Part shown: in pieces, positions 25,023-36,171 of the stretch
How positions within the stretch are numbered: the first letter of the stretch is position 1
Layout: each line of letters starts with the position of its first letter
The notes under the pieces: generated by a model
Database searches by the model: none
What the model saw: the letters and a program-made list of their open reading frames with translations, nothing else
What the model was told of the DNA's origin: nothing
Source: Thuidium tamariscinum
Taxonomy: Eukaryota > Streptophyta > Bryopsida > Hypnales > Thuidiaceae
NCBI GenBank assembly: GCA_947034885.2
Contig: OX344750.2
Span: forward strand, 20,082,053 to 20,146,052
DNA length: 64,000 nt
Direction of reading: 5' to 3'
Made by a program: the position numbers and the translations under genes

Positions 25023-26000
25023 CTTTATTCCTCCATAACTTATGCATACAATTTCCAAATGTCACGTTCTTTGCTATGTTGGAACCTCCTTTCAATTGCT
25101 AACAAGAAAAATATGAAACTCTGGCCTGTCTAATAACAGAAAATACTCACAGAAGCATAAAAGTGGCGGTTCGAAGGAGAGGGCCAGCATGGAATCCTAC
25201 GGCTGGCGAGTCCGACCCTCCGTTAATAATTACTCCGTATTATACTATCCTAGCTCGGCAGTCACTGTGCCTGTTTGATGGCTTTGATCTCCGAGAGAGT
25301 CCGAGACAGCAAAGGACAAGTCGGAGCTCGTTTGGCCAGGTCGTGCTCCACACGTGTTCCGCTCGCAACTGCGACGGAAGCTGGAAATGGGGCCGGAGAG
25401 GATAGCTTCAAAGAAATGGTAAAAGTGGGTGCCGTCAGTCGCTTCGTCGTCCAGCCCTCCAGCAGTGACGCCGTGACGGAGTCCAGCTACGAGACGAGAG
25501 GGAGGGCCAGCATGGAATCACTGCCTCGTAGCCTGTTGACTTTGAGGGTCTCAAAAGACAAAAGCTCACGACATATGTGAACTGAAGCCTTCGTGCCGGT
25601 CCGCCATTAAGATCAGGCTCGCCTTTATCACGTACACAGCCCAAGTGGCAAGTGGACACCTTCAGTCCTAGTGGAGCACGCAGGCTTGGACTCGGAACAT
25701 GGGGACTTTCTTTTTGATTTTTGACCAGCCAGCGGAGCTACTCAGTCCATCACTTGCGGCCCGGCGGGGTCCACTCAATCTCCATCCTCACCCAGCGCAC
25801 AGTAGTTTTACTGGACTCACTAGTAGATGACTCGTCCAAGCTTGTTGAAACTAATTCAAGCGTTCCATAAATTTATGATAAAAAAACACGTTGAAACCCT
25901 TGTTTCAATTTACCAACAAGATCTTACAGAGAACTTCAATATAATAGTAAAGTAGGTGGAATGCCAGACCAAGAACCAGGACCAAACTCTTTGGGGCACC
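25023..26000. other. GC-richer unique patch with an internal direct repeat
   Basis: Composition rises to near 50% GC. The 18-bp word GAGGGCCAGCATGGAATC occurs at about 25179 and again at about 25501. Several overlapping open frames (25163-25405, 25275-25580, and - strand 25435-25659) have no domain and exclude one another. It may be an exon or promoter of an unannotated transcript, but I cannot tell. Confidence 0.35.
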
Positions 26001-27429
26001 AAAACTGAGGTCCAAAGGAGTTTGGAGTCATGTTTCTTTTCTACTATTCTCTCCCTCTAATACCCCTGTTTCAAACCCGAGTTTCCTTTACGATATATTC
26101 AATTACTGCACTCCAAACTCTGCACTCCACAATAGTAATACTAACTCATATTATCTAAGAAATTGTGGGAGTTGTGAGCACCAATATGCTATGGCTTTGT
26201 AGTCCATAATCGTTTAGAAAAATTTAGTATGTTGTAATCTACGCTAATTTTCGTACCAAATGCAGTGGTTTTCATCCAGCTTTCATGTAACTGCCATCCA
26301 TTGACGCAGAGTGTGAGGATTTCAAGGTTTGATCGAGTGGGCTAAGGCTCTGATTAAGTGCTCACAACTGGACACCTCTTAGCCTGAATGACAAATTTAT
26401 ACTAGTGAATAATATCATCCTGGAAACAGTTCCCTCGTGACTTACTTCACTTACATAATCCACTGGTTAGCGTGAGTGACAGATCCAAGAGAACAATATC
26501 GTCTCCGGAAACAGTTCCGATTCCTTGTAACGTACTTCATATATACCAAACGTCGTCGTCTCGACGTGACGGAGACAATCACCAAATTCATACAATTGCG
26601 GTGCCTGGATATGCATCACCGTTTCTCTATCCTATTCTGAGTACATATACTATACATTCGAATAGAACATTCCAGTAGAATCTCAAAAAAAAAAAGTTTC
26701 ATTAGCGATGCAACTTCTTGCCAAATCCAGAACTTGACGTCGACAAGCAATAGCTAGAAGCATAATTGTCTAGATTTACAACATTCTGGGATCGAACTTC
26801 ATAGCGATAATCAAGTTCACTTTAATGTTCAACCATTCTCCACGCACGATAGGCTAGAGTTCTCCATAGGCAGGTCTTGAATGTAAGTAAGACTTGTGAT
26901 TCCTTCACAGCACAAACAACATAAACTACACTGATCAAGTGGCTAGTAAACTTATTAAGAGAGTCCCAAATGATATGCTGCAGTGAGAAAGTAATGTGAA
27001 GTGAAGCCCCTGAATACTAAAGCATAACTGATTGAATCTGATTGCACGTTGACACTCTCGACTCAGTTGATTCATCTAACAGCTATTTACAGTCCCCCCA
27101 ATGGACTGTCGACCTAGCTCGGCAAGAAATGCCTGACCAGTGTTAACTGCTCTCAAGGGCCATTTACAATCAGCAAAAGACCAGAGTACTTATCAGTTTT
27201 ATAAGTAATTAAGCAAAATTTGACTCATGTTCACAATTTCACATTATGCTAAGTTTCTAGACCAATGCCTCAACTAGAACAAAGGCATTTCATTAGAAGT
27301 TTCAGCTATGCAGTAACCCACAAATTTCAAAACTTGTTTCCTTTCGAAAATTGAAAATCAGAAATCAAATTATGACATTTCGATCAGTAGAAATTTCAAA
27401 CTAGATCATATTTCGACATGCACAAGCGT
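26001..27429. other. Unique intergenic DNA, no gene called
   Basis: Medium GC, no recognised repeats. The 68-codon frame at 26472-26678 has no domain. This may be a 3' region or introns of a - strand transcript continuing from 28 kb, which cannot be decided from sequence alone. Confidence 0.35.
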
Positions 27430-28258
27430 TGAAACTGACCTTGGAGAATAGAGGACAGATGGAGAATCATGAACCCCGCTGCAAGATGTCCCTAGCAGAG
27501 ACGTCTTGAAAAGGAGTCATCTAGGGGTGCCTGTGTAAACTGCAGGGGGGTCCCGATTCTACATTCTAACCGAACAATAGAAATAAGCATGTTGGCATAA
27601 TACAAGTGGTGTTATCTTTACATTAGTGTCAGGACATTGTGTTCATAGCAGTAACTTCGTAATATACTACCAACAAATGCACATTACTTCAATAGTATCT
27701 GGATATATCAGTACGATGCACTAACAGACTAACAATAGTTTACCATTAATAAATTTGAGAATCTAATAGGAGACCTTTTCAGAAGGCAGTGTAAAGAGCA
27801 CCTTGGACTCATCATGTACAGCACCGACAATTATGTCGTATACAGAGACAGATCGACAAGAAAAGAAAAGACTGTTCAACCAAATTCACTCTGAAGTCTA
27901 AAGGATACAGTGCTACAAACTTTGAATGAACAAATCAAGGTTTACTGAAAGAATGACATGTTCACAAATTCACCAGTTCAAAGCCCACAACACATGAACG
28001 GTACCAAAGACAAGACCAGCAAGAATGCTTCCACGGTAGCAAAAGTTAGGGCACAAGGTGAAACAACAATACTGCACTCGGGCAAGCGTATAAAACAGTC
28101 TAACATTACGAGATAGAAAACATGAATAAAACAGAGATAATGGTTCGAAAACAATCATACCTCTTGGCGATTCCTGAGGAGACTCGACAGAATTGAGAGC
28201 GCCGCTGCAGTGTTTTGCAAGTTCATGAAAAGCCCACGTTCTGTTCAATTCTGAGAAG
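27430..28258 (-). other. Possible terminal exons of a minus-strand transcript
   Basis: On the - strand, a stretch from 28258 down to 28161 is open for 32 codons (begins FSELNRTW) and has an acceptor (ACACGCAG) before it and a donor (AAGAG|GTATGA) after it. A second exon-like stretch, with an acceptor TGCAG near 27541 and a donor CCAAG|GTCAGT near 27443, would stop the joined frame after seven codons. The product is not recognised. It might be spliced 3' UTR of the AHL gene upstream rather than coding sequence. Confidence 0.2.
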
Positions 28259-29407
28259 CTGCGTGTAACCAAACACTCAATATGAGGTCGTCAGCAATAC
28301 TCTCCAAATCACGATAGCATTCGGCAAATCGTAACTTTAACAAGAACATTCATGCCCACATGATTCCAACCATAACGTAACGACAGTCAATCAAGTCGCA
28401 TGGCTCCTCGAGTCCGTAGACCTGATGACGGGCACCATATACATACGAAAAGTAGATTAATACCGCACTCATCAAGCAGCTTCAGAAGGATGTAGCGCAA
28501 ATGTTCCGTCCGACAAACATACCAGAGACAATCGGAATTAAGTCAGCAGATCATGCCTGCGTTCAATTCAAAGTCGGGACAACTCTACAACAGGTGTGTT
28601 CACGTGATCATCGGGGATCTTCATCAATTTAATCACGGATATATCAAGTGTTGAATACATCAGACCTCGAATCCCAACAAGGGGACTGTCTAGCTAGCTC
28701 CAGCTGGTCACTGGTACATGGCCCCCGCGGTCGACTGCTCCTGGTGCCCGCACTGACGGCGCGAGCAGGCAACCCATTGATAGTTCGCATTTACACTGTC
28801 TAGCAAAATTTGCTGCAAGTGAAACGTCTCCCCAACGTCCACAGCCCCAACAGGCCGGTGGATTCCTGGATCGACGGCGTTTAGACATAAAAACAAGGAC
28901 TCGCAAGTCTCGGATACTAATTTGCATCTACCTCCTAGAAGACCACGTCACTCGAGTCGACGCTGCCTGGGACAAAGCTGATTGGACACCAAGGCAGTCA
29001 TGGCCCTTCTGAGCAGTGCAAACAGGGTGCTGCACCTCCTCCTGGGCAGATTCCGACTGGACTTGTAGCCTGTCACCGGTTGCTCCACACTATCATGTAC
29101 ATGAAGATGGGAAAAAAATTTAAAAAATTTAAGAAAGGTTCCATGAATAAATACCCTGTGCAGTCACTGGATTTACAGTACATGGCTCCGGAAACGTCGA
29201 GGTTTTGAGGGCCTGCACGCCCTAAATCTACCATCATGCCTGCCTGTCCCGAAAGTGTGACTGTGAAAACAACCCCAGCAGCTCCAAATGCTAGAGCAGA
29301 GCGACGCCCAAGGGACCACAACATCCATGCATCACGGACTTGGCCACGCAAAAATTCCTGGTTCCCAACTCGATTGATCCCGCGAGCTCAGTCGTCCGTC
29401 GTCCAGG
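28259..29407 (-). other. Region downstream of the AHL gene, with an unassigned Cys-containing ORF
   Basis: An ATG-started - strand frame of 77 codons lies at 28694-28927. It contains a basic start (SKRRRSRN) and a cysteine cluster (CWGCG, then CKC and C) but fits no family I know. Another - strand frame at 29073-29351 begins with TTG. Either could belong to a long, possibly spliced 3' UTR of the AHL gene or to a separate transcript. Confidence 0.2.
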
Positions 29408-30265
29408 TTAGTATGGTTGCGACCTCTGCGCGTGACTGCCGCTCGACGCCCACTGACTGAGCACGTCCTGCGCCGTCGTTAATTGCGCGGCCTGCTGGCT
29501 GCTCAAATTCGGATTGTTGCCACCCTGCGGGACGATGCTGTACAACGACTGTAAGGCCGTCGAAGGGTTGTAAGAAGCCATCTCCGGTGCTTGCATTGCC
29601 GGCGCCCCCGCAGCCGCCGTCGCTTGCAGCAGCGGAGGCTCGTCGTCCGCTAGAGGCAGCCGGTCGTACGTCGCGCCCGTGAACGACGTCGCGATCACCA
29701 GCACGGGACTGGCGGCCATCAGCGCACCCGCCACGCACCCGCCCAGCACCTGACCCGACGCACCCGCGAACGAGATGGTGAGCCCCGTCGGCGGTACGGG
29801 CGAGGGCGGAGGCAGATACGAGCCTGACAGCGAGATAATCTCGAATCGACCGTGAATGGTCACCGTGGCGCCCGGCGTCGTCGGCTGCCGGAGCGTCACA
29901 TTCGTCACCGTGCCGCTCCCGCCCATCACGCACACGCCGCGCTGCCGACGCCTCGCGAAGTCGGCCACACTCTCCCACACGTCGTGCCCGCTCGCCACCT
30001 CCAGCACGTGCGGGCGCATGGCATTTCCATTCTCGCGCGTGATGATCACCGGGGGTTTAGGTTTGTTCTTCGACCCGGGAGGTCGCCCTCGGGGCTTGCG
30101 CGACGCCTCGCCGGGGCCGGGCGGCGCTTTGGGTTTGCCTTTGCTGCGCTTGCGGGGCCTGCCCGGCACGCTGCCGCCGCTGCCTTGCTCCTCGTCCGAC
30201 GAGTTGTTCCCGGGCGGAGACGGGCGCGACCCCGCCTCCGCTCCCCCCTCGCCGACCCCGGCCAT
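29408..30265 (-). CDS. AHL: AT-hook motif nuclear-localized (AHL) protein
   Basis: A single-exon - strand frame of 285 residues, ATG at 30265, stop at 29408. A basic GRPRKR stretch near residue 35 could be a nuclear signal. The AT-hook core RGRP is at 59-62, followed by [12 protein letters not shown], the type I AT-hook extension. The PPC/DUF296 domain spans about 84-205, with the conserved GRFEII block at 139-144 and a YDRLPL end. The tail is Ala/Gln-rich. AHL proteins bind AT-rich DNA through the hook in the minor groove and form oligomers through PPC; in flowering plants they modulate growth and chromatin. The open frame continues upstream to 30442 without another ATG, so a longer N-terminus would need a non-AUG start or splicing. 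GC content is far above the surroundings, as is common for intronless members. Domain assignment is firm; the specific member and role are unknown. Confidence 0.93.
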   Translation of the reverse strand: MAGVGEGGAEAGSRPSPPGNNSSDEEQGSGGSVPGRPRKRSKGKPKAPPGPGEASRKPRGRPPGSKNKPKPPVIITRENGNAMRPHVLEVASGHDVWESVADFARRRQRGVCVMGGSGTVTNVTLRQPTTPGATVTIHGRFEIISLSGSYLPPPSPVPPTGLTISFAGASGQVLGGCVAGALMAASPVLVIATSFTGATYDRLPLADDEPPLLQATAAAGAPAMQAPEMASYNPSTALQSLYSIVPQGGNNPNLSSQQAAQLTTAQDVLSQWASSGSHAQRSQPY

Positions 30266-32470
30266 AAACACATGCCCGAACTCCAGCGGCGCAGGTTGGT
30301 GCGGCTGCTGGTGCGGCTGTCTGTGCCTGTCCTCCCAGAGCTTCTCGGTGTGGCCCCTCACGATCCCCCACGGTGCATCAATCTGAGTCACTTTACACGA
30401 AGTTAGGGTCGCCAGCGCGCACAGTCGGGCTAGCTCACACACAAGCGACGCAGGGACGGAGGGAACGAGCGAGCCAGGGTCACTTCTACCTCTCCTCAGG
30501 TCAGCCTAGCTACCCTCACAAACAAACTGATGAGGTGCGGGAAACACTTACTTCTTGCGTCCGGGCTCTCGTCACGAAGCCGGGCCTATCCTCGATGAGC
30601 GTGACCCAACACCCTGGAATATCACTTTGGCTCTTGAGCAGGCCCACCACGCAGCATGGGAGGGAGTGACCCCAAGCTAGATGCTACGCAACTGATCGCT
30701 CTCCTACTTAGTCAGGATCTACATCACGCAGCAGGCTCCCTCTTCTTCTTTGCAAATTAGAGTAATGATGTCTCCAAGTGTTGCTCGACGTAATTCTCTG
30801 CTCAAAGTACAAAGGTGGGCGAATTTTGACCGAAAATCCGATTCGCTGGGGTTTTTTAGGTGGTGGAGTTCGAAAATACGAAAGTGACAGAATAGGGTGC
30901 TTTATCATGAAAGACGCCTTTCGCAGTCACAATTCAGTCAAGCGATGGTTGGAAAGCCACATGTACTCCCACGTGGATAGAAGTTGCGTCGAATTCAGAT
31001 GATAAAACCTGAATGATTTCGGTCGCGTCCTTCGTTTCCCAGATGAGTCCTCTAAAGTGACCAGAAGTATGATTCAGTCAGAGATTGCTGCTAAAAAACT
31101 CAGTTATGTCTTAATCCCAATTACGCATGGACGAAAACACCCACCCCCGAAATGGATCACCAGGTTGGGTGAAGCACTCACGCCTGAAGCGCAGAATGGG
31201 AATCGATCGTTCCCAGAAAAGGACGGACGCCTCTGGCAAACCTGACCCCGATGAAGTACCACACCAGATCGCGCGACCAGTGGCACTAGATGTTGACCTG
31301 CCTGCAAGTTGGTATTGTCAACTACTCTCCAAAGATGTCCGTCTCCCGAACAACAGATGCCAGATTCTACTCACACCACCTTCCACCAGGGAAACTACAA
31401 AACCGTCCCCTCCCCTGCGCTACGGATCCCGAACACGGATCCCCCCCGTCCTCCCAAATTCCAACACCTCAGTGCGCAAAAGCAGACTGGCTGTACCAAA
31501 GCGACTCCCCCTGTACTCTGTACTTCACCCGCAAGCACGTGAAACAACCCCACCAGTAAGTGCGCAACAACACTACCTTACTCTCATCCTACTGACTTCA
31601 AAGGAAAGCGCTGGGCTGGGCTGGGCTCGACTCGGCTCGGCTCGGCTCGGTTTGCCCCTCAGCAGCTCCAGGGAAGCAGGCAGACAGGCAGGCGTCAACT
31701 GGAGTCCACCTCTGTCAAGCCCACGAGGACTGCAAGTCTGCGAACCACTGTAGACAGCTCGCAGCAGCAGGAGCAGTAATATGAGCCGGAGAATGGGAGA
31801 AGAGCGACTGAAAGGACCGTTCGCATGCAGCGAGGTCCCGGTGGTGTGGGTACTGTGGATGTGGTGGTGACGACTGACGAGGCCCACACCGGAAGAACTG
31901 TTGGGCAACGAGCGAGCTCGACACTGTAGCTAGCGGGGATCGCCAGGTCGTTCGGAGAACGAAAGAGAGGCCGCAGCGAAGCTCCGGGTGGGTGGGGTAC
32001 GGCAGGGCGGGGTTCAGCGAGTGGGGTAGCCTGTGTGCGTCGAAGCGTACCACCGGCGCTGCTGGCTTGCGAGCAAGTATGGCTACTGTAAGTTCGACTA
32101 ACTTCCGGGCATCCGGCGTTCAGCAGCGTGATGAGAGTCGTGGCGCTGCAATGGAAAGGGACCTCAAGAGCGGACCGAGTGATTCGCGTTCGTCGGGGGG
32201 GCAGGCAGGCGTCATGATTCGCGTTCTGACGATGGCGACGACGCCACTGCCCTCCCTGCAGGTGCGACAGGGCTGAGCTTTGACCGCCAGGGCCTGGACG
32301 CACCTCTGGACTCTGAAGCACTGGAAGGGAGCCAGTGCGCGTCGACAACGTGCGGGGATGGGCACCCGTCCTGTGCGGGCGCCCGTGGGAGGTGGGCCTA
32401 CCGCCCCTAGCGTAGCAAGCTAGCCTCTGTCCGTGTGCCCCCTGCCCCGCGCTTCCGGCCAATGAACAGG
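30266..32470 (-). promoter_or_regulatory. GC-rich leader and upstream region of the AHL gene
   Basis: About 2.2 kb of GC-rich unique DNA lies upstream of the AHL start. It contains a seven-codon upstream ORF (30358-30378, - strand) that ends before the main ATG. No clear TATA box was seen. Many long open frames here overlap on both strands (for example + strand 31127-31753 and - strand 31695-32462). They look like products of GC-rich composition with few stops, not genes. Leader exons or a divergent transcript are possible. Confidence 0.4.
31611..31651. repeat. Pentanucleotide microsatellite (GGCTG/GGCTC)n
   Basis: About eight 5-bp units, first CTGGG then CTCGG types, run in a row. The repeat lies in the GC-rich upstream region of the AHL gene and is likely to vary in length between individuals. 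Confidence 0.85.
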
Positions 32471-32681
32471 CATCCTCCCTACCTCCAAGCTAGGAAGCCC
32501 GTTTTAGACTCTTGGAAATTTGGAACCCGTACGGAAACTAGAAAACCTAATGATCCCAAATTACTTTGTAGAGTGATCCACATAGATTCATGTAGAAGAT
32601 TGATGAACGAAAACAAACCATGAACCTCAAATCTTGTAGCAATAGAGACCATTCAAAGTTTCATGTTTTTGTTTTGTTCAA

Positions 32682-32941
32682 TTAACCCTTGAATGATAGG
32701 TTAAGTTCCTTAATCCTGGAACATCGACACGGACATTTAGTGTGTGATGGATCATAGAGAATCTTTCTTTGTGGGACAAAAGTACAACTATTCATTCTTG
32801 AAATTTTGTATGAGAAAGGGTAGATTTTCTATAGTACTTTGACTTGGAATGAATACTTTGGGATTTTTTTGACGCAGTGATTCCTATAGTATCATGAATG
32901 GATGATTTCACGGTGACTAGGGTTCATCCTTCAAGGGTTGA
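32682..32941. repeat. TTAA-flanked MITE, 260 bp
   Basis: It starts TTAACCCTTGAATGATAGG and ends TCATCCTTCAAGGGTTGA, an inverse with one changed base in the final TTAA. The interior is non-coding. It belongs with the TTAACCCTTGAA subgroup seen at 54173. Confidence 0.6.
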
Positions 32942-33185
32942 GCTTAGTTTTAAGATAATCACCAATAGAAAGTGATTTTCATATTTTCATTTTTAATGTT
33001 TCAAGCTATTGCACCTACTTTAATACTAAATATGCCTTGCCAAGTGAAGATTGCTATTATTTGAGCCAGAACGAGAACTTGTGACTCTATAAGACTATAC
33101 ATCTAAATTATATGTATAAACATTATTGACATTTCATGAATGCAATATAACTATAGAAGAGGTATTAATACTATAAATGTGTATG
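32942..33185. other. AT-rich spacer
   Basis: Short AT-rich stretch between a MITE and the first foldback element; no feature seen. Confidence 0.5.
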
Positions 33186-33187
33186 TA

Positions 33188-34586
33188 TAGTGGGGTACCA
33201 ATCAAAATGTCGTTTTCCCATCCGCAGTGAGAAAAATTTCAGTACTGCCATCTTTGGAAGCCTCCCGCGAGCTCAAAAATTGGTATTTTACCACGAAATT
33301 TTTACCACAGCATCATCTTTAAGTTAACTATATGTATGCCAAATTTCAAGATCAAAAGATACACCAAAAAAAAGTTATACAAAATCTACCAACATGGGTA
33401 GTGGTGAGAAACATTTCACTACTTTCAACTTTGACACCTTCCTAAGGATTGAGTTTTTTTTCCTTTTCCATGAAATTTTTGTCATGAAACAATCTCTATG
33501 TTTTTAATATGTATAAAAAATTTCAAGGTAAAAGAATTGTTTTTTAAGAAGATATTTGAAATCTCCCAACAAGTATAGTTTTGAGAAAATTTTCACAATT
33601 TCCAACTTTGACACCCTCCCAAGGGCTGAAAAACTTGTTTCTTACCATGAATTTTTTTTTTGTGAAGTCAAATCTATGTTGATAATATGTTCTCCAAATT
33701 TCAAGTTCAAATGAATTACCAAAAAAAAGATATACAAAATCTCCCAACATGTGTAGTTGTGAGAAAATTTTCACTATTGCTAACTTTGACACTCTCCCAA
33801 GGGCTGAAAATTTGTCTATTTAACATGAATTTTTTTTAATAAGATAAAATTTATATTGATAATATATGTTCCAAATTCCAAGTTCAAAACACTAACCCAA
33901 AAAAAGATATTCAAAATCTCTCAACATGTGTAGTTGTGAGGCTCAGTTTTTACATTCGTGTCAAACTTTGCTCCACAAAATAACACTATACTAAGGGCTC
34001 AAAAACTCCTCCTCACAACTACACATGTTGGGAGATTTTGTATATCTTTTTTTTGGTAATTCATTTGAACTTGAAATTTGGAGAACATATTATCAACATA
34101 GATGTGACTTCACAAAAAAAAATTCATGGTAAGAAACAAATTTTCCAGCCCTTGGGAGGGTGTCAAAGTTGGAAATTGTGAAAATTTTCTCAAAACTACA
34201 CTTGTTGGGAGATTTCAAATATCTTCTTAAAAAACAATTCTTTTACCTTGAAATTTTTTATACATATTAAAAACATAGAGATTGTTTCATGACAAAAATT
34301 TCATGGAAAAGGAAAAAAAACTCAATCCTTAGGAAGGTGTCAAAGTTGAAAGTAGTGAAATGTTTCTCACCACTACCCATGTTGGTAGATTTTGTATAAC
34401 TTTTTTTTGGTGTATCTTTTGATCTTGAAATTTGGCATACATATAGTTAACTTAAAGATGATGTTGTGGTAAAAATTTCGTGGTAAAATACCAATTTTTG
34501 AGCTCGCGAGAGGCTTCCAAAGTTGGCAGTACCGAAATTTTTCTCACTGCGGATGGGAAAACGACATTTTGATTGTTACCCCACTG
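33188..34586. mobile_element. Foldback element 1, 1.4-kb near-perfect palindrome
   Basis: The left arm starts TAGTGGGGTACCAATC and the right arm ends with its inverse, TTACCCCACTG. TA lies on both sides (33186-33187 and 34587-34588). The arms stay complementary almost to the centre near 33950, with only scattered mismatches. A TA target and CAGTGGGGTA-type ends resemble Tc1/mariner elements. It is non-coding. If transcribed it would form a long hairpin and could feed small-RNA silencing. Confidence 0.8.
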
Positions 34587-34961
34587 TACAGCGCAAGTAC
34601 TTTCAATAGTTGTAGGATATCCACTTATATCCATATGTTCCAGGCTCAAATGCTTGCATTTTCATACTCAAATACTAGCATTGTGACTTTAAATAAGAAA
34701 TTTATTTCCCTTTAGACTACCTTCTATTCTTCTAAGCACGTGAATATCATAGAATTCTTGAAGGACGAAAGAAACACTCGAAATTACCATTTCTATTGCA
34801 AAAAGTTAAAAAAAAATTGAAAATTATTATTTTGGACATCTAACTAGAAGATTGTACACCTAAATAGCATGATAATTTGTAGAATAAATTTTTAAAAAAA
34901 ATTGACTACACAAATTGCAAGATACCTACATTTAAAATAAAGAAAAGAAGTTATTTTAATA
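34587..34961. other. AT-rich spacer between foldback copies
   Basis: About 370 bp without a gene. CTCAAATGCTTGCATTTTCA and CTCAAATACTAGCATTGTGA form a small local duplication near 34648-34682. Confidence 0.4.
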
Positions 34962-36060
34962 CAATAGGGTACTAATCAAAATGGCGTTTTTGAATTTGTA
35001 GGGAAACAAATTTCAATGCTACCAACTTTAACCCCCTCTTGAGGATTGAAAAATTGGTATTTTATCATATATTTCTTTTGATAATATTTTCTCTATGTTA
35101 ATAATATGCATACTAGATTTCAAGGCCAAAACATTTATACAAAAAAAGATATTGAAAATCTACCAAGATGTATAGCTATGAGAAACATTTCACTGTTGTT
35201 AACTTTGACACCCTCCCAAGGATTGAAGAAATTTTATTTTTCAATGAAATTTTTGCCATAAAATTATATCTATGTTGATAATATGCGTGCCAAATTTCAA
35301 GGTCAATATATTCACACAAAAGAGGATGTTTGAAATCTACCATCATGAGCTATTGTAAGAGACAATTCCACTACTACCAATTTTGACACCCTTCTAAGGA
35401 GTGAAATTATTTTTTTACCATGATTTTTTTCCCAAGATTACATCTATGTTAATAACATATGTACAAAATTTAAAGTTCAAAAGATTTTCCGAGAAAGAGA
35501 TATTTGAAATCTACAAACACATATAGGTTTAAGAAAAAAAATAGGCCTTGTAGTAGTGTCATTTTGTGGGTCAAAGTTTGATACAAATGTAAATAATCGT
35601 TTGCACAACTATACATGTTGGTAGATTTTGAATATCTTTTTTGGGGTGAAAATTTGGAACTTGAAATTTGGAACCCATCTAAGCAACATAAAGATGATCT
35701 CATGACAAAAAAGTTATGGTAAATAAAAAAAATTCAGCCCTTAGGAAGGCATCAAAATTGGTTATAGTGAAATTGTTTTTCTCAACTACACATGTTGGTA
35801 GATTTCAAATTTATCTTTGTAGAAAAAACTTTTGAACTTGAAATTTTGTGCATATATTACTAACAAAGATGGGATCTTGGAAAAAAAATCATGGTAAAAA
35901 AAAATTTCACTCTTTAGAAGGGTATCAAAGTTGGCAATAGTGAAATTGTCTCTTACAATAGCTCATGTTGGTAGATTCCAAATATTTCTTTTGTGTCAAT
36001 CCTTTGGCCTTGAAATTTGGGACACATATTCCTAATATAGATATAATTTTATGGCATAAT
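34962..36060. mobile_element. Foldback element 2, right end lost
   Basis: It starts CAATAGGGTACTAATC next to a TA and then follows the left arm of element 1. Its right arm pairs with the left as far as AATTTTATGGCAT near 36058, after which the outer part and the terminal repeat are missing. More diverged between arms than element 1, so older or less conserved. Confidence 0.7.
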
Positions 36061-36171
36061 AGATTTTACTTGAAGTGTCTTTAAACTTCTATTATCTCCT
36101 AAATAACCAAAATGTATTTTTTGGCAATGTAGCAATTTTGGGCAACTCACTTCAAATTTTTTAAAAATTCC

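Noticed and set aside
29388-29978. 196-codon - strand frame overlapping AHL in another frame
   Set aside because: Shadow of the AHL reading frame; only the AHL frame has the AT-hook and PPC domain.
31127-31753. 208-codon + strand frame upstream of AHL
   Set aside because: It lies in GC-rich DNA where several overlapping frames on both strands are equally open, includes a microsatellite, and shows no domain.
31695-32462. 255-codon - strand frame
   Set aside because: No domain; composition-driven, and overlapped by + strand frames of similar quality.
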